DNA of 64,000 nt from Hyphomicrobiales bacterium (GTDB lineage Bacteria > Pseudomonadota > Alphaproteobacteria > Rhizobiales > Beijerinckiaceae), in contig JAIYDY010000066.1 in the NCBI GenBank assembly GCA_027487245.1, positions 1 to 64,000 of the forward strand, read 5' to 3'. Each line of letters begins with the position of its first letter. Within the stretch, counting starts at the first letter, position 1. A program made the position numbers and the translations under genes. Below are positions 54,875 to 61,489 of this stretch, piece after piece. Below the pieces are notes generated by a model. The model was given only the letters and a program-made list of their open reading frames with translations. It did no database searches and was not told the origin of the DNA.

Positions 54875-56248
54875 ATGAGTGCACGCGTTCTTGTTGTCGA
54901 CGACATTGCCCCGAATGTGAAGCTGCTGGAGGCAAAGCTCTCGGCGGAATACTTCGATGTCGTCACGGCCACCAATGGCCCGGATGCCTTGCGCATCTGC
55001 GCCAGCGGTGCTGCGGACATTGTCCTGCTGGATGTGATGATGCCCGGCATGGACGGCTTCGAGGTTTGCCGCCGGCTCAAGGCTTCGGCCCAGACCGCAC
55101 ACATTCCGGTCGTGATGGTGACCGCGCTTGATCAGCCCAGCGACCGGCTGAAGGGGCTAGACGCCGGTGCGGACGATTTCCTGACCAAGCCGCTCGATGA
55201 CACGGCGCTGTTTGCCCGCGTGCGCAGCCTCGCCCGCCTCAAGGCCATGACCGACGAGTTGCGGAACCGTGCCATGGCCTCGCGCCAGCTTGGTATTTCC
55301 GATCCGATTGCGGCAGCTGCCAGCGATCTGGGCGACAATGCCAGCGTGCTCATCGTCGATGACCGGCCAAGTTCTTCGGAGCGGATCAAGGGCGCGCTCG
55401 ACAAGGTGCATCGGGTCGAGGTCGAGCCCGACCCGCACAAGGCATTGGTGCGCGCGGCCGAATCGGCCTTCGAACTGGTTATCGTCTCCCTCGATCTGCA
55501 AGGTTTCGATGGCCTCAGGCTCTGCACACAGCTGCGTTCGCTGGAGCGGACCCGCAATGCGGCCGTGCTGATGGTGGGCGAAGCCGAGGACCGGATGCGC
55601 ATCCTGCGCGGACTTGAACTGGGCGTGCATGATTTCCTGGTCAGGCCGGTTGACCGCAATGAGTTGCTGGCCAGGGTCAAGACGCAGGTCAAACGCAAGC
55701 GCTACGCTGACCGGCTGCGGGATGGTGTCCAGACATCGATCGAGATGGCCGTCACCGATCAGCTCACCGGCTTGCATAACCGCCGCTACCTCGAAACCCA
55801 CTTCAGCGGATTGTTCGACGAATCGGCGATGCGCGCGCGCGATCTGTCCGTGCTGATGCTGGATATCGACAAGTTCAAATCGGTCAACGACACCTACGGC
55901 CACGATGCCGGCGACGAGGTGCTCCGGGAGTTCGCCAACCGCGTCAAGGATGCCACGCGCATCGTCGACGTAGTGGCCCGTCTCGGTGGCGAGGAGATCG
56001 TGGTGGTCCTGCCCGAGACCGGCCTTCATGCAGCGGCGGCGGTCGCCGAGCGCATCCGCTCCTATATCCAGGCCCAGGCCTTTGCGATCTACAGCGGCAC
56101 CAGCCAGATACCGGTCACCGTCTCGATCGGGGTGGCAAGCCGCCGTGCTGGCGACCAGTCCCCGGCACAGATGATGAAGCGGGCCGACGAGGCGCTTTAC
56201 CGGGCCAAGGGCGATGGCCGCAACCGGGTGATTGCTGCTGCCGCCTGA
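54875..56248 (+). CDS. pleD: Response regulator diguanylate cyclase PleD
   Basis: A 457-residue PleD: receiver 1 (VLVVDDIAPN, acceptor Asp in IVLLDVMMPGMDG, FLTKPL), receiver 2 (about 155-275) and a GGDEF domain (about 290-455). In receiver 2 the acceptor position reads IVSLDLQGFDG, with Ser in place of Asp, so it is an adaptor rather than a phosphoacceptor. The cyclase signature is GGEEI instead of GGEEF, and the inhibitory I-site RIVD lies five residues before it. It makes cyclic di-GMP to drive stalk/pole development and the loss of motility. It follows divK. Confidence 0.95.
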   Translation: MSARVLVVDDIAPNVKLLEAKLSAEYFDVVTATNGPDALRICASGAADIVLLDVMMPGMDGFEVCRRLKASAQTAHIPVVMVTALDQPSDRLKGLDAGADDFLTKPLDDTALFARVRSLARLKAMTDELRNRAMASRQLGISDPIAAAASDLGDNASVLIVDDRPSSSERIKGALDKVHRVEVEPDPHKALVRAAESAFELVIVSLDLQGFDGLRLCTQLRSLERTRNAAVLMVGEAEDRMRILRGLELGVHDFLVRPVDRNELLARVKTQVKRKRYADRLRDGVQTSIEMAVTDQLTGLHNRRYLETHFSGLFDESAMRARDLSVLMLDIDKFKSVNDTYGHDAGDEVLREFANRVKDATRIVDVVARLGGEEIVVVLPETGLHAAAAVAERIRSYIQAQAFAIYSGTSQIPVTVSIGVASRRAGDQSPAQMMKRADEALYRAKGDGRNRVIAAAA

Positions 56249-56338
56249 TGCGCAGGCGCGGCATGCCGAAAGCACTCTTGCCATTCATTCGGCTTTGAGG
56301 GCACCGTTGGCGTGCTGTTGTTCTGAAGGATTGAGGCC

Positions 56339-57268
56339 ATGGCCCTGACTGCGACATCCGGCGGGGTTTTCCCCATTGCGCCGACCCCGTTCCTGCCGGC
56401 TGGCGAGATCGACTGGCTCAGTGTCGACAGGTTGTACGGCCACTACGAGACCATTGGCTCGGACGGCCTGACCGTGCTGGGCATGATGGGCGAGGCCCCC
56501 AAGCTTGAACCTGCCGAATCGCTGGCTCTCGTCCGGCGCGCGGTCGGCATCATGGCCGGCAAGCCGGTGATCGTCGGTGTCTCCGCGCCGGGTTTTGCCG
56601 CCATGCGTTCGCTGGCGCGCGAAGCGATGGAGGCCGGAGCTGCGGGCGTGATGATCGCGCCGCCCAACACCTTGCGCACCGACGACCAGATCACCGGCTA
56701 TTATGCCCAGGCGGTTGACGCCATCGGGCCGGACGTGCCGTGGGTCATCCAGGATTTTCCGCTGATGACCTCGGTGGTGATGACGGCGGGCGTGATCCGT
56801 CGCATCGTCATGGCGCATCCGTCCTGCGTCATGCTGAAGGCCGAGGATTGGCCAGGTCTGGAGAAGATCAGCGCCTTGCGGGGTTTCCAGGCGGACGGCT
56901 CGCTCAGGCCGCTGTCGATCATGGTGGCCAATGGCGGGCTGTTCCTCGATTTCGAGATGGCGCGCGGGGCCGATGGCTCGAACACGGGCTATGCCTTCCC
57001 CGAACTGCTGATCGATGTGGTGCGGCTGTCGAAAGTCGGCCAGCGTGATGCCGCTCAGGATGCTTTCGACGCGCATCTGCCGCTGTTGCGCTATGAGCAG
57101 CAGCCCGGCGTCGGCCTTGCGGTACGCAAGTATGTGCTGATGCGGCGCGGGCTGATTTCTCACGACGCGCAGCGCAAGCCGGCCGCCGGTCTCAGTGCAC
57201 TCGCCCGCAGCGAGGTCGACTATTTGCTGGCCAGGCTGGCACGGAGCGATGCCCGCGCCGCCTTTTGA
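56339..57268 (+). CDS. DapA/NAL superfamily aldolase or lyase, not a canonical DHDPS
   Basis: A 309-residue TIM-barrel protein. The Schiff-base Lys167 (VMLKAED) is conserved. The two Thr of GTTGE in dihydrodipicolinate synthase are Met49 and Met50 (GMMGE), and the proton-relay Tyr of YNVP is Gln138 (IQDFP). So lysine synthesis is unlikely; it should act on another 2-oxo acid. It is convergent with FAH and RraA-like genes, 14 bases apart, and the three look like a catabolic set. ATG 56339 follows GGATTGAGGCC. No identified substrate. Confidence 0.83.
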   Translation: MALTATSGGVFPIAPTPFLPAGEIDWLSVDRLYGHYETIGSDGLTVLGMMGEAPKLEPAESLALVRRAVGIMAGKPVIVGVSAPGFAAMRSLAREAMEAGAAGVMIAPPNTLRTDDQITGYYAQAVDAIGPDVPWVIQDFPLMTSVVMTAGVIRRIVMAHPSCVMLKAEDWPGLEKISALRGFQADGSLRPLSIMVANGGLFLDFEMARGADGSNTGYAFPELLIDVVRLSKVGQRDAAQDAFDAHLPLLRYEQQPGVGLAVRKYVLMRRGLISHDAQRKPAAGLSALARSEVDYLLARLARSDARAAF

Positions 57269-57282
57269 CCTGCGCCCTGTGA

Positions 57283-57969
57283 TCAGACGATCTTGGTGCG
57301 CACGCTGCCAACGCCGACAATCATGCCTTCGAGCAGATCGCCGCGCACCACGGCTGCAACGCCTTCGGGGGTTCCGGTCATGATCAGGTCACCAGCGCCG
57401 AGCCTGACCTGCCGCGACAGGTAGGCGATGGTTTCGGGCACGCTCCAGATCATCTTTGACAGGTCCGAGGACTGGCGCACCTTGCCGTTGACCTTCAGTT
57501 CGATCAGGCCCGAGGCCGGGTGGCCGATCGTGGCAGCCGGCAGGATATCGCCGATCGGTGCTGAGTGGTCGAAGCCCTTGGACATATCCCACGGCCGGCC
57601 GGCCTTCTTGGCGGAGGCCTGCAAGTCGCGGCGGGTCATGTCGAGGCCGGCAGCATAGCCGAAGACATGATCGAGGGCATGCGCCTCGTCGATGTCGGTT
57701 CCGCCCATGCCGATCGCCACGACCAGTTCCATCTCGTGATGCAGGTCGGACGTTGCTGGCGGGTAGGGCGTCGCGCTGCCCTCCGTGACGAGGGCATCGG
57801 CGGGCTTGGTGAAGAAGAACGGCTCCTCCCGGCTGGGATCGCCGCCCATCTCGCGCACATGCTCGGCGTAGTTGCGGCCAACGCAGAAAATCCGCCGCAC
57901 GGGAAACAGGCCGCCACCGCTGACGGGCACGGCGCTGACGCCCGGAGGGGCAAAGACATAGTGTTCCAT
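57283..57969 (-). CDS. Fumarylacetoacetate hydrolase (FAH) family protein
   Basis: A FAH-fold hydrolase or decarboxylase of about 228 residues. The metal ligands are in HHEMELVVAIG (Glu-x-Glu) and the later Asp in GYAAGLDMTRRDLQ. Other marks are FCVGRNYAEHVREMG, FFTKPADALV and IMTGTPEGVAAV. Relatives hydrolyse acylpyruvates or decarboxylate 2-oxo acids. The start ATG 57969 lies 4 bases after the RraA-like stop; an earlier ATG at 57993 would overlap it. Substrate unknown. Confidence 0.88.
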   Translation of the reverse strand: MEHYVFAPPGVSAVPVSGGGLFPVRRIFCVGRNYAEHVREMGGDPSREEPFFFTKPADALVTEGSATPYPPATSDLHHEMELVVAIGMGGTDIDEAHALDHVFGYAAGLDMTRRDLQASAKKAGRPWDMSKGFDHSAPIGDILPAATIGHPASGLIELKVNGKVRQSSDLSKMIWSVPETIAYLSRQVRLGAGDLIMTGTPEGVAAVVRGDLLEGMIVGVGSVRTKIV

Positions 57970-57973
57970 GGGT

Positions 57974-58702
57974 TCAGCCCTTTCCGGATTCATAGCGGCT
58001 GCGGGTTTCGGCATTCATCGGATACAGGCCGGGCAGGGCGATGCCGCGCCCGATCTCGTCCATGATCCAGGCTTCCATGCGTTCCTGTTCGGGCGCGAGC
58101 TTAACCACATCATCGAGCATGGCCTGCGGGATCAGCACCGCGCCATCATCGTCGACCACGACCACGTCATTGGGGAACACGGCGACGCCGCCGCAACCGA
58201 TCGGCTCCTGCCAGTTGACGAAGGTGAGGCCGGCAACCGATGCCGGTGCAGCAGCCCCCTGGCACCAGACCGGCAGGCCGGTTCCGAGCACGCCGGCCAG
58301 ATCTCGCACCACGCCATCTGTGACAAGGCCGCCGACACCCTTCTTCGCCATGCGCGCGCACAGGATGTCGCCGAAGATGCCGGCATCGGTGACACCCATC
58401 GCGCCGGCCACCGCAACACAGCCCTCCGGCATGGCCTCGATGGCAGCGCGCGTCGAGATCGGTGATGACCACGATTCCGGCGTTGCCAGATCCTCGCGCG
58501 CCGGCACGAAGCGCAGCGTGAAGGCCCGGCCGACCAGCCGCTTCTGGCCGGTCCGGATCGGCTTTGAGCCGCGCATCCAGATGTTGCGCAGGCCCTTTTT
58601 CAGCAGGATCGTGGTGATGGTGGCGGTCGTGACGCCTGACAGCGTCGCGACGATCCCGGCGTCGAGTGGCAAACTGGCAACGGGTGATGAGGTCGCGCTC
58701 AT
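57974..58702 (-). CDS. RraA-like/4-hydroxy-4-methyl-2-oxoglutarate aldolase family protein
   Basis: A 242-residue protein of the RraA fold. The conserved pocket GDILCARMAKKGVGGLVTDGVVRDLAGV carries the Gly-Asp, Arg and Asp residues of class II aldolases in this fold; DDDGAVLIP near the C-terminus is also typical. It is longer than Escherichia coli RraA (161 residues), as are the HMG/CHA aldolases. With the FAH and DapA-like genes next to it, an aldol cleavage or decarboxylation step in the breakdown of an unknown acid is the best guess. Confidence 0.87.
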   Translation of the reverse strand: MSATSSPVASLPLDAGIVATLSGVTTATITTILLKKGLRNIWMRGSKPIRTGQKRLVGRAFTLRFVPAREDLATPESWSSPISTRAAIEAMPEGCVAVAGAMGVTDAGIFGDILCARMAKKGVGGLVTDGVVRDLAGVLGTGLPVWCQGAAAPASVAGLTFVNWQEPIGCGGVAVFPNDVVVVDDDGAVLIPQAMLDDVVKLAPEQERMEAWIMDEIGRGIALPGLYPMNAETRSRYESGKG

Positions 58703-58824
58703 GAGAATTCCTGAAAGGGTTGTCGTTCCGCCAGCAGATCACGCCAGCGATCGTCAAGTTGTTGTCGGTTTGCCCGGCAAAGGCAATTGCGTTTGCCGCA
58801 CAGCCGCCTGCCGGAGACATGGCG

Positions 58825-60927
58825 TCAACCCGCCCCGATCAGCTTCACGGCAGCATCACGCTCGAACAGATAGAGCAAGAGACGCAGTGCCTCGCCGCGT
58901 GGGCTCACAAGACCTGGGTCGCGCTCGACAATCAGCCGTGCATCGTCACGGGCGGCCAGGAGAAGATCGCCGTCGATCTCCGGGCGGGCAATCCGGAAGC
59001 CGGGCATGCCGGATTGGCGGGTGCCGAGCACCTCGCCTTCGCCGCGCAGCTTGAGATCCCGCTCGGCAATCACGAATCCATCTTCCGTTTCGCGCATGGT
59101 GGCGATGCGCGCCTCGGCCACCGGTCCAAGCGGGCCCTTGTAGAGCAGGATGCAGGTCGACGCCGCCGAACCGCGCCCGATCCGTCCGCGCAACTGGTGC
59201 AATTGTGCGAGGCCGAACCGCTCCGCGTGTTCGATCACCATCACGGTTGCGTTGGGAACATCAACGCCAACCTCGATCACCGTGGTCGCCACGAGGATAT
59301 CGCTGTCGCCACGGGCAAACCGCGCCATTGCCGCGTCCTTGTCGCGGCCCGGCATCTGGCCGTGGAGCAGGTCGACGCGCGTACCGAACGCTTCCTTCAG
59401 CGCCTCGAAGCGCTCGGTCGCGGCGGAGACGTCGAGGGTTTCGCTTTCCTGCACCAGCGGGCAGACCCAATAGACCTGAGCGCCCGCCGCAACTGCTCGC
59501 CCGACGGCACCGACGACCTCGTCAAGGCGGTCGAGCGAGACGGCGCGGGTGGTGATCGGTTTGCGACCTGCCGGCTTCTCCGATAGGACCGAGACATCCA
59601 TGTCTCCGAACCAGGTCAGCGCCAGCGTGCGCGGGATCGGCGTTGCCGTCATCACCAGCACATCCACCGCTTCGCCCTTCGCGCCGATGGCGAGGCGTTG
59701 ATGAACGCCGAACCGGTGCTGCTCATCGACCACCGCGAGGCCGAGATCGTGGAACTGCACGTTGTCCTGAAAGAGGGCATGGGTTCCGACCACGATGTCG
59801 ATCGAGCCATCGGCGAGGCCTGCAAGCACACGTGCGCGCTCGGGGCCCTTCTCGCGGCCCGTGAGCAGTGCCAGCGTCAGGCCGATGGCTTTGGCCTGTT
59901 CATGCAGTCGCTCGGCATGCTGGCGCGCGAGGATTTCGGTCGGCGCCATCAGGGCCGACTGCCGGCGCGCTTCGGCAGCGCTGGCCATCGCCATCATCGC
60001 CACGGCTGTCTTGCCGGAGCCGACATCGCCCTGCAGCAGGCGCAGCATGCGTTCAGGCTTGGCCATGTCGGCCCTGATCTGGTCGAAGGCCTCCGACTGG
60101 CTGCGGGTCAGCGCGTAGGGCAGGGCTGCGGCCAATGCCCTGATCAGCGCGCCATCGCCGCTGTTGGCGCGGCCGCGGGCGCGCTTGCGGACGGACCTGA
60201 CAAGGGACAGGGCCAACTGGCTGGCCAGCAATTCGTCATAGGCCAGCCTGCGCCGCGCCGCTGCCTCCGGCGCAAGGGCCTCGACATCGGCTGGGCCATG
60301 CAGGGCCGCAAGGGCTTCGCCGAACGTTGGCAGGCGATTGTGCTCGCGCCAAGCCGCATCCTGCCACTCGGGCATGGCTGGCAGGCGCGCCAGTGCTGCC
60401 TGCGTGGTGCGGGCCAGCATGCGCGAGGTCAGACCCTCGGTCATCCCATAGACCGCCTCGATGGCCGGCATTGTCTGGAAGGCGCGCTGGTCCATGACGC
60501 GGTCGGGATGGACCATCTGGCGACGGCCTTCCCACAGCTCGATCCGGCCTGAAATGTAGCGTATCTCGCCGACCGGCAGCATCTGGCGCATCCGGCCCGC
60601 ATCGGCCTTGAAGAACACCAGCGTGACATCGCCGCTCTCGTCCTCGACCACCACGCGGTAAGGCGCGCGGCCCTTGCCGGCGGGCGCCGGCCTGTGCTCG
60701 ACGACGCGGGCCGCGAAGGTCGCGACCTCGCCGACCGGCGCATCGATGATCGCGCCGGACGTGCGGCGGTCAATGCCCGCCTGCGGCAGATGGAACAGCA
60801 AGTCGAGCACCCGTGCCGGCTGCTCCGCTGTGCCCAGCAGCCTGTCATACAACGGCGCAAGCTTCGGCCCCACGCCGGGCAGGGCGGTGACAGGCGCGAA
60901 CAGCGGATCGAGGAGCGAGGGGCGCAT
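58825..60927 (-). CDS. recG: ATP-dependent DNA helicase RecG
   Basis: A 700-residue branch-migration helicase for stalled forks. The N-terminal wedge domain (about 1-240, with LPGVGPK, then an OB fold) is followed by SF2 helicase motifs: Walker A LLQGDVGSGKTAVA, DEQH in VVDEQHRFGV, TATPIPRTL and the C-terminal QLRGRIGRG. The end has the typical GLVSPRGEALRLLLYLFERD. ATG 60927 precedes the conserved start RPSLLDPLFAPV; an earlier ATG at 60960 has no support. It is divergent from sdhE, as is usual in this group. Confidence 0.97.
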   Translation of the reverse strand: MRPSLLDPLFAPVTALPGVGPKLAPLYDRLLGTAEQPARVLDLLFHLPQAGIDRRTSGAIIDAPVGEVATFAARVVEHRPAPAGKGRAPYRVVVEDESGDVTLVFFKADAGRMRQMLPVGEIRYISGRIELWEGRRQMVHPDRVMDQRAFQTMPAIEAVYGMTEGLTSRMLARTTQAALARLPAMPEWQDAAWREHNRLPTFGEALAALHGPADVEALAPEAAARRRLAYDELLASQLALSLVRSVRKRARGRANSGDGALIRALAAALPYALTRSQSEAFDQIRADMAKPERMLRLLQGDVGSGKTAVAMMAMASAAEARRQSALMAPTEILARQHAERLHEQAKAIGLTLALLTGREKGPERARVLAGLADGSIDIVVGTHALFQDNVQFHDLGLAVVDEQHRFGVHQRLAIGAKGEAVDVLVMTATPIPRTLALTWFGDMDVSVLSEKPAGRKPITTRAVSLDRLDEVVGAVGRAVAAGAQVYWVCPLVQESETLDVSAATERFEALKEAFGTRVDLLHGQMPGRDKDAAMARFARGDSDILVATTVIEVGVDVPNATVMVIEHAERFGLAQLHQLRGRIGRGSAASTCILLYKGPLGPVAEARIATMRETEDGFVIAERDLKLRGEGEVLGTRQSGMPGFRIARPEIDGDLLLAARDDARLIVERDPGLVSPRGEALRLLLYLFERDAAVKLIGAG

Positions 60928-61117
60928 GGCTGTGTGATAGCAAGTCCTCGGACGCTGCACATCCGCTGATCGCTACGGACACATGCACCTGTGGCAGATG
61001 GACACCCAGCCGGGCCAGAATTCGCGCTGACAAGCTGTGGCTGCCTCGCTATACCGGCACCTTGACCGAGGGGCGAGATGCGCTCCGCGGCGATGACCTT
61101 TTCCGGTGGAGCGTTCG

Positions 61118-61414
61118 ATGACAGGCACGTCGGTGAGCAGTTCAGAGCTTGAGCCACGGCGTCGGCGCATCCTGTTCCGGGCCTGGCATCGTGGCACGCG
61201 CGAGATGGACCTGCTGATGGGCTCGTTCACCGATGCGGAAATCCGCACCATGAGCGAAGACGATCTGGCCGTGTTCGAACTGCTGATCGAGGCCCCCGAC
61301 CGCGACATCTATGCCTGGATCACCGGCAAGTCCGAGACACCCGAGAATTACGATACGCCGCTGTTTCGCCGCCTGAAGGTGTTCCACACCCATACTGCAC
61401 CGATCCATGTGTGA
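61118..61414 (+). CDS. sdhE: Succinate dehydrogenase flavinylation factor SdhE
   Basis: A 98-residue protein of the SdhE/DUF339 family that helps attach FAD to succinate dehydrogenase. The conserved motif RGTREMD (Arg25-Gly26-x2-Glu29) and the helical segment FTDAEIRTMSEDDLAVFELLIEAPDRDIYAWITG are clear. ATG 61118 is preferred to GTG 61106. It lies between recG and mfd, the usual alphaproteobacterial setting. Confidence 0.95.
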   Translation: MTGTSVSSSELEPRRRRILFRAWHRGTREMDLLMGSFTDAEIRTMSEDDLAVFELLIEAPDRDIYAWITGKSETPENYDTPLFRRLKVFHTHTAPIHV

Positions 61415-61489
61415 TCCGACCCGATCCGGGCCGGCGCGGCCCCGGCAATGGCGGCCTGACATCGACAAAGACCGTTCCGGACACGCGCC

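Noticed and set aside
56339-57268. Calling this gene dapA (dihydrodipicolinate synthase)
   Set aside because: The Thr-Thr pair and relay Tyr needed by DapA are Met-Met and Gln, and the neighbours are catabolic.
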